DNA of 18,412 nt from a bacterium (GCA_030648825.1 JAUSGU010000074.1:1-18412); one strand, 5' to 3'; counted from the first letter of the stretch, positions 1 to 7,769 are shown. The notes: a model not told the origin generated them from the letters alone. Program-made: numbers and translations.

Positions 1-174
1 AATATGACCAATGAGAAAATAATTAAAATAATAAACAGTAAAGTGGAGTTAAAAAATATTCCCATAATTGCCAATGTGGATTTCGGACATACCAGTCCCA
101 TAATAACTTTTCCGATTGGTGGGGAAGTGAATGTAGATACCAAAAAGAAAAGTATTGTTGTGAATAGGCATTGA
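1..174 (+). CDS. S66-family peptidase (LD-carboxypeptidase / MccF-like), C-terminal fragment
   Basis: The frame is open from base 1 to TGA at 172-174 and gives the last 57 residues of a protein whose start lies outside the window. The stretch IIANVDFGHTSPIITFPIGG (residues 22-41 of the fragment) matches the end of S66 serine peptidases, where the His of the DFGH motif (bases 88-90) completes the Ser-Glu-His triad. The family includes LD-carboxypeptidases that trim murein tetrapeptides in the cytoplasm and MccF-like enzymes that cleave microcin C-type nucleotide peptides; this fragment cannot tell them apart. The remaining residues form a short charged tail. It converges on the tRNA-Lys gene of the opposite strand, whose end lies 36 bases further on. 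Family assignment is fairly secure; substrate is unknown. Confidence 0.75.
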   Translation, partial: NMTNEKIIKIINSKVELKNIPIIANVDFGHTSPIITFPIGGEVNVDTKKKSIVVNRH

Positions 175-210
175 AAATATAAAACAACATATTTGACGTC
201 TGTCAACGTG

Positions 211-283
211 TCCGCCCTGTAGGGATCGAACCTACGACCTTATCCTTAAGAGGGATCTGCTCTACCAACTGAGCTAAGGGCGG
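211..283 (-). tRNA. tRNA-Lys (CTT)
   Basis: The minus strand folds into a cloverleaf. The acceptor CCGCCCT pairs fully with AGGGCGG and is followed by discriminator A. The D-arm is GCTC/GAGC with loop AGTTGGTA. The anticodon loop CTCTTAA reads CTT (Lys), and the T-arm is GTAGG/CCTAC with a normal TTCGATC loop. The outermost anticodon-stem pair is a G-A mismatch. CCA is not encoded. It is the last gene of a minus-strand run after tRNA-Leu and tRNA-Cys. Confidence 0.93.
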
Positions 284-344
284 AATAAAAAATCAATAAC
301 CGATAACCTACAACTTACAGCAAAAATAACTAAATCTCAAACTG

Positions 345-434
345 TGGTGCCCAAGGTGGGAGTCGAACCCACATACCCGTTTTAGGGGTCGAGGATTTTA
401 AGTCCTCTGCGTCTACCAATTCCGCCACCTGGGC
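345..434 (-). tRNA. tRNA-Leu (TAA)
   Basis: Minus-strand class II tRNA. The acceptor GCCCAGG pairs with CTTGGGC (one G-U), the anticodon stem-loop GAGGA-CTTAAAA-TCCTC carries TAA, the variable arm is long as expected for Leu, and the T-loop is TTCGACT. Discriminator A is followed by an encoded CCA at 345-347, unlike the tRNA-Lys and tRNA-Cys genes on either side. Confidence 0.94.
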
Positions 435-447
435 TTGTTTAACCGAG

Positions 448-519
448 AGGCCACGGCGAGAATCGAACTCGCGCATAGAGATTTTGCAGATCTCCGAATT
501 ACCACTTTTCTACGTGGCC
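448..519 (-). tRNA. tRNA-Cys (GCA)
   Basis: Minus-strand cloverleaf. The acceptor GGCCACG pairs with CGTGGCC, the anticodon stem-loop GAGAT-CTGCAAA-ATCTC carries GCA, and the T-loop is TTCGATT. The discriminator is U, the known identity base for Cys tRNAs, which supports the call. CCA is not encoded. The 5' end lies 17 bases after the rbfA stop, so it may share the infB-rbfA transcript. Confidence 0.94.
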
Positions 520-536
520 GTGGTTATATCTTATGG

Positions 537-857
537 TTATAAAGCGATAGCGTCAATTTTCTGACGGGCCTTTTCTCCGCGATCTATTTCAAATTCAAAG
601 AAAGGAATGATGGAGAGACGAGAATTGTCTCTCACAAAATTACGAAAGTCGCTCCTCTTTCTCTTGGCAAAATCTAGGGCGGCGTCTTCTTGGTTTTCCG
701 GATAGACGGTGAAATAGATAGTTACTCTATCGCCCTTGTCGGTTGAAGCGACTTTTGTAATCGTAATCATAGATGTGCGATTGGATTCCATAGAGAGAAA
801 TCGTGCAGAGAGGTCGCGTATTACTTCATTGAATCTGTCTTTTCTTTGGGTTTTCAT
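537..857 (-). CDS. rbfA: ribosome-binding factor A
   Basis: RbfA is a small KH-fold protein that binds the immature 30S subunit near helix 1 of 16S rRNA and assists late maturation, especially in the cold. The 106 residues show the family pattern: an N-terminal helix with RFNEVIRDLSARFL, a central strand region VTIYFTVYPENQE, and the C-terminal signature FFEFEIDRGEKARQKIDAI, where the Asp-Arg-Gly turn corresponds to the usual DxSxxxGxxI motif. It is shorter than the E. coli protein (about 130 residues) because it lacks the basic C-terminal tail. It starts 15 bases after the infB stop codon, the classical infB-rbfA order, so the two are almost certainly co-transcribed. I see no clear Shine-Dalgarno. 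tRNA-Cys follows directly. Confidence 0.93.
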   Translation of the reverse strand: MKTQRKDRFNEVIRDLSARFLSMESNRTSMITITKVASTDKGDRVTIYFTVYPENQEDAALDFAKRKRSDFRNFVRDNSRLSIIPFFEFEIDRGEKARQKIDAIAL

Positions 858-872
858 TTTTGGCCGGTTTTT

Positions 873-2393
873 TTATTTTTCCACAATCACGAAATCTTCT
901 ATGACATCACCCGGTGCGATTTCTATCTTGGCTTCTATCATGGTGCCGAATTCAAAACCTTCATTTACGCTCCCTGTTTTTACTTTGGCTTGCTGTAGTT
1001 CGCGGATGACGCCATCGCCTATGATTGTCTCGCGCCGTATGATTTTCACTCGGTCTCCTATGTGAATCTCACCAACAGATACTTTGCCACCTACTATCTG
1101 TTTGTCGCGCGTGCGGGAGAAAAATCTCATGATTTTTGCTTTGCCACGCACTTCTTCTTCCGCTATTTTTGGCGTGCGTTCGGTTACTTTTGCCGAGAGC
1201 CATTCTACGAGTTTATATATGATGTCAAAGTCGGCATGTTCCAAACCCAATCGTTCTATCATAGCCGCCGCTTGGCTGTCTGTGCCGATATTGAAACCCA
1301 GAACCACTGCTTGTTTGTCGCTACCGGCAACTTTTACATCCGATTCAGTTATGTCGCCGATGCCAGCAAAGAGGATTTTTATAGCCACACGTTCACTCTT
1401 GATTTTTTTAATTTCATGTTCTATGGCCTCAACCGATCCCAAAACATCCGCTTTTATAATGACGGGTAGATTTTTTTTGTTTGTCACTTCCACTGTGGTT
1501 CGTGGAGATATGGCGGTGTTTCTCTTTTTTTCTTTGACCGATTCCAAATAATTTTCCAATTCGGCTTTGTTTGCCAATGTCACAAACAGACCGCCTATCT
1601 GCGGAGCCGTATTCCAGCCGACGATTCGGACAGGGCTAGAAAACGTGGCAGAAACGATTTTCTTGCCCAGGCTGTCTTCTATCATGCGAGTAGGAGAGTA
1701 ACTTTCTCCCGATGCCGTAAACATGCCTGTGGATAGAGAGCCGTCTTTTATAATCAATGTGGCTGATATGCCTTTCTTTGGATCGCGATGAGCTTCTATG
1801 ATCGTGCCTTCTGCTGGTTTGGATGTATCACCTGCGAGCTCCGCCACATCGGCTGTGAGAATGATGAGGTCCAGGAGTTCTTCTACGCCTGCTCCTGTTT
1901 TGGCGGAGACGGGAACATAGGAAACCGAACCACCATAGCCTTCCAAATAAATTTCGTTTTCGGCGAGAGACATTTTTGCGCGTTCCAGATCGGCTCCCGG
2001 TTTGTCTATTTTATTTATGGCTACGATCATAGGAATTTTTGCTTCCGAAATTTGTTTGTAAGCTTCGATGGTCTGTTTTTTGACGCCGTCTTCGGCGGAT
2101 ACGACGAGGACAGCTATGTCGGCTGTGGCAGCTCCACGTTCGCGCATACCGGAAAAAGCTTCGTGTCCAGGGGTATCTATGAAAGTAATGCGTTCGGGTG
2201 CCATTACTTCGTAAGCCGAAATGCGCTGGGTGATACCACCGACTTCACCTGCCACAATGTTTGTTTTTCGGATGTAATCCAGGAGAGTTGATTTGCCGTG
2301 ATCAATATGGCCCATGACGGCAACCACCGGCGGACGCTTTATGCGGTTCGCCGGTACGACTAGCGTATTTTTTTGTGAGTTTTTTTTGGCCAT
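873..2393 (-). CDS. infB: translation initiation factor IF-2, short form
   Basis: IF-2 is the GTPase that brings initiator tRNA to the 30S subunit and promotes subunit joining. From the ATG at 2393 the product is 506 residues, against roughly 740-890 in many bacteria; the long N-terminal region is absent and the G domain starts around residue 28. G motifs are visible: GHIDHGKS (28-35), GGITQRI, DTPGH, NKID and SAKTG, followed by domains II, III and C2. The frame stays open upstream to 2480, but that part translates the hairpin at 2405-2498, so MAKKNSQ is the likelier start. The C2 domain has unusual residues: Gly (about 436) and Phe (about 482) stand where the common AGC and ECG motifs have Cys. 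It lies between a DUF4446 gene and rbfA on the same strand. Confidence 0.95.
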   Translation of the reverse strand: MAKKNSQKNTLVVPANRIKRPPVVAVMGHIDHGKSTLLDYIRKTNIVAGEVGGITQRISAYEVMAPERITFIDTPGHEAFSGMRERGAATADIAVLVVSAEDGVKKQTIEAYKQISEAKIPMIVAINKIDKPGADLERAKMSLAENEIYLEGYGGSVSYVPVSAKTGAGVEELLDLIILTADVAELAGDTSKPAEGTIIEAHRDPKKGISATLIIKDGSLSTGMFTASGESYSPTRMIEDSLGKKIVSATFSSPVRIVGWNTAPQIGGLFVTLANKAELENYLESVKEKKRNTAISPRTTVEVTNKKNLPVIIKADVLGSVEAIEHEIKKIKSERVAIKILFAGIGDITESDVKVAGSDKQAVVLGFNIGTDSQAAAMIERLGLEHADFDIIYKLVEWLSAKVTERTPKIAEEEVRGKAKIMRFFSRTRDKQIVGGKVSVGEIHIGDRVKIIRRETIIGDGVIRELQQAKVKTGSVNEGFEFGTMIEAKIEIAPGDVIEDFVIVEK

Positions 2394-2404
2394 ATTTTTG
2401 TGGA

Positions 2405-2498
2405 CGTCCTGTGGTATGAGGTGCTCGTGTCTCGAAACGGGACCCTCGAGACAGACTCGTACCCGTTTCTCGAGACTCACACCTCATACCGCAGGACG
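2405..2498 (-). promoter_or_regulatory. 94-base imperfect hairpin in the infB 5' leader
   Basis: Bases 2406-2423 pair with 2480-2497 (17 of 18; the odd pair is U-G in a plus-strand RNA and C-A in a minus-strand RNA). Further in, a GTCTCGAGAAACGGG-type arm pairs with CCCGTTTCGAGAC around a two-base bulge, and the tip holds a small CGAG/CTCG stem. On the minus strand the hairpin ends 11 bases before the infB ATG, and the only SD-like AGGA upstream of infB sits inside its 3' arm. It is more GC-rich than the flanks and has no T-run, so a leader structure fits better than a terminator. The pairing is seen; a role in controlling infB translation is inferred. Confidence 0.6.
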
Positions 2499-2509
2499 CC
2501 TCAAACTCA

Positions 2510-2535
2510 CTATCCAGAAAGTCTATCCAGAAAGT
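2510..2535. repeat. 13-base tandem direct repeat over the DUF4446 stop codon
   Basis: CTATCCAGAAAGT occurs twice without a gap (2510-2522 and 2523-2535). The second copy contains the DUF4446 stop codon (2523-2525 on the minus strand). The copies are identical, suggesting a recent slippage duplication next to the hairpin. They do not flank the hairpin, so they are not a target-site duplication. Confidence 0.85.
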
Positions 2536-2993
2536 TTTGCTTTGGCTCCTGATACGGCACGACGCTCTTCTGCCGAGAGTTCTATGTCGGAATTAAATTT
2601 AGTGAGCTGTTTGGAAAAAATAGAGACTCTCTCTCGCGAGTAGAGACTGGAGAAGATGAGCCCATCGCCGTTTTCGTTTACAATCGCCGTGGCAAAACTC
2701 TGATTGCCCCCAACGCCAGCATCTCGGTACGCATTGAAGCGAACAGTTTCCGAAACCTGTGCGCTGCGCCGAACTCTCTTTTCTAGATTTACCAAATACG
2801 ATTCCATTTCCTTGCGGAATTTGCCGAAATCTTTTATGTCTTTGTCTATTGATATGACCGATTCTCCGATGTTCACATTTTTGTCGTTTCGGAGCATTTT
2901 CTTGATTTTCCAGCGTAAACTGACTGTGTCAATCGTGAGGACGAGGACGAGCAATGCCAAGATGCCCAAGAGAATGTTTGAATCTAGAATCAT
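2523..2993 (-). CDS. DUF4446 family membrane-anchored protein
   Basis: 156 residues. A single hydrophobic segment at about 8-26 (LLGILALLVLVLTIDTVSL) should anchor the N terminus in the membrane. It is followed by a charged, probably coiled region, then the soluble domain with LEKRVRRSAQ, VRFNAYRD, NQSFATAIVNENGDGLIFSSLYSRE and a C-terminal AEERRAV. This order (R-rich helix, vRyNpf, gGdQSFslAllde.g.G, SlhgRe) is the DUF4446 pattern as I remember it. The biochemical function is unknown; in Firmicutes the family is often found near parB, whereas here it precedes infB. A TAGTAT -10-like box ends 7 bases before the ATG, which would give a nearly leaderless mRNA. It is divergent from the cysteine desulfurase gene and shares a 46-base intergenic region with it. 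Confidence 0.72.
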   Translation of the reverse strand: MILDSNILLGILALLVLVLTIDTVSLRWKIKKMLRNDKNVNIGESVISIDKDIKDFGKFRKEMESYLVNLEKRVRRSAQVSETVRFNAYRDAGVGGNQSFATAIVNENGDGLIFSSLYSRERVSIFSKQLTKFNSDIELSAEERRAVSGAKAKLSG

Positions 2994-3000
2994 GGCTTAT

Positions 3001-3033
3001 ATACTAGCTTAAAAACGTTTTTTTGCATAGTAT
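3001..3033. promoter_or_regulatory. symmetrical divergent promoter region (DUF4446 / cysteine desulfurase)
   Basis: TAGTAT boxes face outward on both strands (minus at 3001-3006, plus at 3028-3033), ending 7 and 6 bases before the two ATGs. Between them lies the palindrome AAAAACGTTTTT (3011-3022). Both transcripts would start at or beside the first codon. No convincing -35 is visible on either side. Confidence 0.5.
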
Positions 3034-3039
3034 AACGGT

Positions 3040-4305
3040 ATGAAATTTACTTTTGGTGATTTTGGGAAAAATTTTGGAAGGGAGCGCATATATGCCGATT
3101 GGGCGGCCACGACACCAATTCGCGGGGAAGTGGAAAAGGTTATGAAGAAAGCACGGAAAATGTGGGCCAATCCGAGCGCCATTTATAGGGAAGGGGTGGA
3201 GGCCAAACGAGCACTTGAAAATATGCGTGCAAAAAGTGCGAAGATTTTAGGTGTGAAACCGGAGGAAGTTTATTTTACCAGTGGCGGTACAGAAGCCAAT
3301 GCGATGATTATTCAGGGAGTTTTACGGAGACATTTGGAACGCGCGGAAGGTGTCCATATCGTGGCGAGTGCTATAGAACATTCATCAGTTCTGGAAACTT
3401 TGAAGATTTTTGAAAAGCGGGGTGTGAAAGTTACATACGTTTCGCCCAGGCCGGATGGTGTCGTGAGGGCAGATGAAATTCTCGCCGTCATTAAACCAGA
3501 CACAGTTCTCGTAACGTGTATGTATGCGAACAACGAAATCGGCACGGTACAACCTGTCTCAAAAATCGGCGCAGGCATTCGGAAAATTCGAGCGGAAAAA
3601 CTTTCGGACTGGCCAGTTTTTCATGTAGATGCTTCGCAAGCACCTCTGTGGTTATCTTGCGAACTAGAAGGTTTGCGCGCCGACGCCATGACTCTGGATG
3701 CCCACAAGATGCAGGGCCCAAAAGGCGTTGGCGCGCTGGTTGTGCGTAGACACGTGAACTTTGAACCACTCATGGTAGGTGGTGGACAAGAGCACAACAA
3801 GAGACCGACTACGGAAAGTTTGGAATTGATCACAGGCTTTACTGTGGCGCTCGAAATCGCGCAGAGGGAGAGAGAGGAAAAATCTAAAAAAGCAAAAAAA
3901 ATTCAAAAATACTTTTTCGCCGAGCTGGAAAAAAAACTGCCACAGGCAATCACAAACGGCTCTCTGGAAAAGCGTTTGCCAAACAATGTAAACATCTCTC
4001 TGCCAAACATTTCAGATCCGGAAATGGCGGTTCTCATGTTGGATAAAGCCGGCATCGCCTGTTCCACAAAAAGCTCGTGTTTAAAGGGCGAAGAAAATTC
4101 GTATGTGGTGGAGGCTATGATTTCGGGGGATCTAAATAGAACCGATGGTGAAGTTTTTGGTGTTGAAGGAAAGTCTGATGAGGGTGGAGCGTCCAACGGT
4201 GCTGAAAAATGGCGCGCCAGAAATACTTTGAGGTTTACATTTTCGGCGAAAACCAATCACGCGGAAATAGATACAATAATTACATCTTTAAAAATGCTAA
4301 AATAA
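3040..4305 (+). CDS. cysteine desulfurase (NifS/IscS-like, class V aminotransferase fold)
   Basis: This PLP enzyme removes sulfur from L-cysteine as an enzyme persulfide for Fe-S cluster assembly or tRNA thiolation. Visible residues: the N-terminal DWAATTP motif (20-26, usually DNAATTP), SGGTEAN (81-87), PLP-stacking His114 in AIEHS, cofactor Asp197 in HVDASQ, Schiff-base Lys223 in DAHKMQGPKG, and candidate catalytic Cys341 in GIACSTKSSC. At 421 residues it exceeds the usual 380-400 because of a polar, Gly/Glu/Asp-rich insert at about 361-395 between VVEAM and TLRFTF, where the family normally has a short helix. It opens a plus-strand unit: the next gene starts 4 bases after its stop. No IscU, MnmA or SufE partner is in the window, so the sulfur acceptor is unknown. 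Confidence 0.9.
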   Translation: MKFTFGDFGKNFGRERIYADWAATTPIRGEVEKVMKKARKMWANPSAIYREGVEAKRALENMRAKSAKILGVKPEEVYFTSGGTEANAMIIQGVLRRHLERAEGVHIVASAIEHSSVLETLKIFEKRGVKVTYVSPRPDGVVRADEILAVIKPDTVLVTCMYANNEIGTVQPVSKIGAGIRKIRAEKLSDWPVFHVDASQAPLWLSCELEGLRADAMTLDAHKMQGPKGVGALVVRRHVNFEPLMVGGGQEHNKRPTTESLELITGFTVALEIAQREREEKSKKAKKIQKYFFAELEKKLPQAITNGSLEKRLPNNVNISLPNISDPEMAVLMLDKAGIACSTKSSCLKGEENSYVVEAMISGDLNRTDGEVFGVEGKSDEGGASNGAEKWRARNTLRFTFSAKTNHAEIDTIITSLKMLK

Positions 4306-4309
4306 AGGC

Positions 4310-5047
4310 ATGGAACACCTCACTCGACAACAAATTGTCCTCTTGGCTCTCTTGGTCTCATTTGTTTCGTCTATTGCCACAGGTATTGTTACTGTTTCTC
4401 TCATGGATCAGAATTCTCCATCGGTAACTCAAACCATAAACCGCGTCGTTGAAAAAACCATAGAGACCGTCTCTCCCGGGGCCACAACCACAAAAGAAAC
4501 GATTGTCGTGAGAGAAGACGAAGCGGTGACAAACGCCATTGCCAAAGCAGGGAAGTCCATCGCGCGCGTTTGGAGCAATGACACATTTGTCGGCCTCGGT
4601 GTCATCTTGTCTAATTCAGGAAAAGTTGCAGTCTATACGGACAATGTTTATACTAATAACCTCCAGGCCGACCTAGAGGGTGGCAATGCCGTCTCTCTGT
4701 CATTCGTATCCCGCGATCCTATAACCGGCGTCTCGCTCTTTCAAGCCGAACAGTTCGCCGATCCGAAATTGGCTAGAGTTTACACTCCGGCTGTCCTCGC
4801 CAATTCCAACGCCATAAAACTCGGTCAGTCTGTCATATTGATTCTGGGTAGAGAAGAACTTTCTGTGGCCACAGGAATTATTTCTTCAAAAAATACCGAT
4901 AGAATAAAAGTCAACGCTCTGGGTGAAAATTTTGACAGTCGCGCTATACTTGTCAATCTCCTCGGTGAAGTTATAGCCATAAACGATGGTAGCAGTCAAA
5001 ACAGTTTCTTGCCTTCAAATATGTTAAAAATATATGCCACCCCTTAA
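4310..5047 (+). CDS. membrane-anchored HtrA/trypsin-like protein with degenerate catalytic triad
   Basis: 245 residues. One transmembrane helix (about 8-31) is followed by a Ser/Thr-rich linker and a domain that can be read along the HtrA/DegP protease fold. EDEAVTNAIAKAGKSIARV resembles the HtrA entry helix, FVGLGVILSNSGKV the first barrel strands, LGQSVILILG the usual LGq.viaiGnP, and LVNLLGEVIAIN the strand after the catalytic serine. The triad is not intact: Asn112 replaces His in the TNNHV position, Gly140 replaces Asp in the DLAVL position, and Ser210 remains but in SRAILVN instead of SGGPLVN, which spoils the oxyanion turn. There is no PDZ domain. It should face the cell exterior, with the N terminus inside. 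Its 3' end overlaps the Clp ATPase start by 14 bases, so translation is probably coupled. The fold call is by eye and moderately sure. Confidence 0.6.
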   Translation: MEHLTRQQIVLLALLVSFVSSIATGIVTVSLMDQNSPSVTQTINRVVEKTIETVSPGATTTKETIVVREDEAVTNAIAKAGKSIARVWSNDTFVGLGVILSNSGKVAVYTDNVYTNNLQADLEGGNAVSLSFVSRDPITGVSLFQAEQFADPKLARVYTPAVLANSNAIKLGQSVILILGREELSVATGIISSKNTDRIKVNALGENFDSRAILVNLLGEVIAINDGSSQNSFLPSNMLKIYATP

Positions 5048-7769
5048 TCATTTCACCACCAAAGCCAAAGAAGCCATCAGGAGAGCTCATGAGCTGGCTA
5101 TTGAACGCGCCCAAAATCATGTCAATCCTCTCCATCTGCTCTCGGCTCTCATTTTGCAGGAAGAGAGCATGGTTACGGCTATTTTGGAAAAACTGGAAGT
5201 GGACATCATCCTCCTCTCCGATTCTCTGGCGGAATCTCTGGAAGGCGCGCCGGCAGGCAACACTCTGTCCCAGTCATATCAGATATATCTCACGCCAGAA
5301 TTAGCGCAAGCTCTGGAAAATTCCGGAAAAATCGCCGCCAACCTAAAAGATGAATTCATTTCCACCGAACATTTGTTTATCGCTCTCCTAGAAGTATCCA
5401 GTCCGGCCTTGGATATTCTCTCCCGTTTTCGCATAACCAAAGCAGCGGTTATGCGCGTCCTAGAAGAACTGCGCGCCACAAAAAGCACTGAACCCATCGC
5501 GCCGAAAAAGCCTCGTACTCTGGCCAAATACACAAAAAGTCTCACCAAACTGGCTTCCGAAAACAAACTGGATCCGGTCATAGGCCGAGACTCAGAAATC
5601 ACCCGCATCATTCAGATTCTCTCCCGCAGGACGAAAAATAATCCCATCCTCATAGGTGAAGCCGGTGTGGGAAAAACCGCTATCGTTGAAGGTTTGGCTT
5701 TGCGTATGGCCACAGGTGATGTGCCAGAATCACTCAAAGACAAAGAGCTAGTTTTGCTAGATCTCGGTCTGCTCGTTGCCGGCACAAAATATCGCGGCGA
5801 ATTTGAAGAACGTCTGAAAAATATCATGAAAGAAATTGAACGGTCCGAAGGCAGAATTATTCTCTTTATAGACGAAATTCACACTATTGTCGGCGCGGGC
5901 GCGGCGGAGGGTTCCATGGACGCTTCCAATATGCTCAAACCGGCTCTGGCCCGTGGGGATTTGCGCGCTATCGGCGCCACCACACTAAAGGAATATCAGA
6001 AATACATAGAGAGGGATCCAGCGCTCACACGCCGCTTTCAACCAGTGCATGTGGCGGAGCCTTCCATAGAAGATGCCATCGCCATATTGCGCGGTCTCAA
6101 AGAAAAATACGAACTCTATCACGGTGTGCGCATAACAGATGACGCCATTGTGGCGGCCGTCAATCTGTCTTCTCGATACATCAGCGACAGATTTTTGCCT
6201 GACAAAACCGTGGATCTGGTGGATGAAGCGGCTTCGGCTCTGAAAATTTCTCTGGAATCAAAACCACCTCTTCTAGAAGACGCTCATAGGAAAATCATGC
6301 GTCTAGAAATTGAACGTGAAGCTCTGCGCAAGGAAATAGAATCAGCCAAAGAAAACAAAGACGAAGCCAAATCTCCGAAATCCCGCACAAAAGTCATTGA
6401 AAAAGAAATTGCCGATCTGCGGGAACAGACTCAAGAACTGGAGCTGAAATGGAAAGGCGAGAGAGAACTTCTCACAGGAATCAAAACTCTCAAAAAAGAA
6501 TTGGAGAAAATGCGTTTGGACGCCGAAACAGCCGAACTGAAAGCCGAACTCTCCCGCGCCGCCGAAATCAGATACGGCAAGATTCCGGCCTTGGAAAAAG
6601 ATTTGGATCTGAAGCAAAAAAAATTCAAAAAACTACAATCTTCCCGCCGAATTCTAAAAGAAGAAATAAACGAACAGGACATCGCCGATGTGGTTTCAAA
6701 GTGGACGGGTATTCCTGTCTCACGCATGTTGGAAGAAGAAGCTCATAAACTGATGAGAATGGAAGCCGAGCTCTCCAAACGTGTTGTCGGACAATTGGAA
6801 GCAGTCAAAAAAATTGCCGATACCATACGGCGCGCCCGCGCTGGCATCGCGGATCCTCAGAGGCCTATAGGCTCGTTCCTCTTTCTCGGTCCTACGGGTG
6901 TCGGCAAAACCGAACTGACAAAAGCTCTGGCTGAATTTATGTTCAATGACGAAAAAGCTCTCATCCGTGTTGATATGTCGGAATTTATGGAAAAGCATTC
7001 AACGTCAAAATTGATCGGCGCTCCGCCGGGCTATGTCGGATACGAAGAAGGCGGTTCTCTCACCGAAATGGTTCGTCATCGCCCTTATTCCGTCATTCTC
7101 TTTGATGAAATTGAAAAAGCTCATCCCGAAGTATTCAACATATTGCTCCAAGTGCTGGATAACGGCCGTCTGACGGATACAAAAGGTCGCGTGGTCAACT
7201 TCAAAAACACCGTCATCATCTTGACTTCAAACATCGGCGCGCAATACATAGACAGGATGGAAAAAATTGGTTTCGTTTCCGAGGGCGGAGACAAAGCGAG
7301 ATATCAAGATGTAAAAGAAAAAGTCATGCAGAGTCTCAAAGATTATTTTCGGCCGGAATTTCTCAATCGTCTGGATTCAATCATTCTATTTGACGTGCTC
7401 TCTATAGAGGCCGTAAAAGAAATCGTGAAAATCCAAATAGAACAAGTGATAAAACGTCTAGCCGAAAAAGAAATAAAACTGGAGATATCGCCCGCGGTTC
7501 TAGAATATCTGGCTCGCGAAGGATACAATCCGCAATACGGCGCCCGACCGCTCAAACGTATTATCCAAGAAAAAATTCTCACACCTGTAGCCGGTTCCAT
7601 GATTTCTCAGGTGGTAAACAAAGGTGGATCAATTGCTGTCGGCATGAAAAACGGCGAATTCACGTTTGATATAAAAAAAGGCAGGAAACCCGTGCTTGTA
7701 AAATTTTTCGGCGGGGAAATAGAGCCGGAAAAAATGGAAAAAATAGAAAAGTCTGAAAAGATGGCTTAA
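5034..7769 (+). CDS. clpB: ClpB-like double AAA+ ATPase with an IGF loop
   Basis: A ring-forming unfoldase/disaggregase of 911 residues. The N domain has two Clp repeats (about 1-145). AAA1 carries Walker A GEAGVGKT (208-215) and Walker B LFIDE (277-281). A long coiled-coil middle domain (about 408-540), including [16 protein letters not shown], is of ClpB size and sequence. AAA2 carries GPTGVGKT (619-626), LFDE (689-692) and sensor-2 GARPLKR. These argue for ClpB. However, after TSNIGAQYI there is [10 protein letters not shown] with IGF at 745-747, a region that ClpB lacks and that in ClpA/ClpC/ClpX docks ClpP; the following [14 protein letters not shown] also resembles ClpC. The C terminus adds about 35 charged residues. 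The start overlaps the upstream pseudo-protease gene by 14 bases. ClpC is the alternative name. No clpP is in the window. Confidence 0.88.
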   Translation: MPPLNHFTTKAKEAIRRAHELAIERAQNHVNPLHLLSALILQEESMVTAILEKLEVDIILLSDSLAESLEGAPAGNTLSQSYQIYLTPELAQALENSGKIAANLKDEFISTEHLFIALLEVSSPALDILSRFRITKAAVMRVLEELRATKSTEPIAPKKPRTLAKYTKSLTKLASENKLDPVIGRDSEITRIIQILSRRTKNNPILIGEAGVGKTAIVEGLALRMATGDVPESLKDKELVLLDLGLLVAGTKYRGEFEERLKNIMKEIERSEGRIILFIDEIHTIVGAGAAEGSMDASNMLKPALARGDLRAIGATTLKEYQKYIERDPALTRRFQPVHVAEPSIEDAIAILRGLKEKYELYHGVRITDDAIVAAVNLSSRYISDRFLPDKTVDLVDEAASALKISLESKPPLLEDAHRKIMRLEIEREALRKEIESAKENKDEAKSPKSRTKVIEKEIADLREQTQELELKWKGERELLTGIKTLKKELEKMRLDAETAELKAELSRAAEIRYGKIPALEKDLDLKQKKFKKLQSSRRILKEEINEQDIADVVSKWTGIPVSRMLEEEAHKLMRMEAELSKRVVGQLEAVKKIADTIRRARAGIADPQRPIGSFLFLGPTGVGKTELTKALAEFMFNDEKALIRVDMSEFMEKHSTSKLIGAPPGYVGYEEGGSLTEMVRHRPYSVILFDEIEKAHPEVFNILLQVLDNGRLTDTKGRVVNFKNTVIILTSNIGAQYIDRMEKIGFVSEGGDKARYQDVKEKVMQSLKDYFRPEFLNRLDSIILFDVLSIEAVKEIVKIQIEQVIKRLAEKEIKLEISPAVLEYLAREGYNPQYGARPLKRIIQEKILTPVAGSMISQVVNKGGSIAVGMKNGEFTFDIKKGRKPVLVKFFGGEIEPEKMEKIEKSEKMA

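Noticed and set aside
2394..2480. Longer IF-2 N terminus (29 extra residues from 2480)
   Set aside because: The extra codons merely translate the hairpin arm at 2405-2498; the sequence is not IF-2-like, and MAKKNSQ at 2393 is a natural start.
3491..3769. Overlapping open frames on both strands inside the desulfurase, Clp ATPase, IF-2 and TopA genes
   Set aside because: They are shadows of strong coding frames, have no recognisable domains or start signals, and their compositions are atypical.
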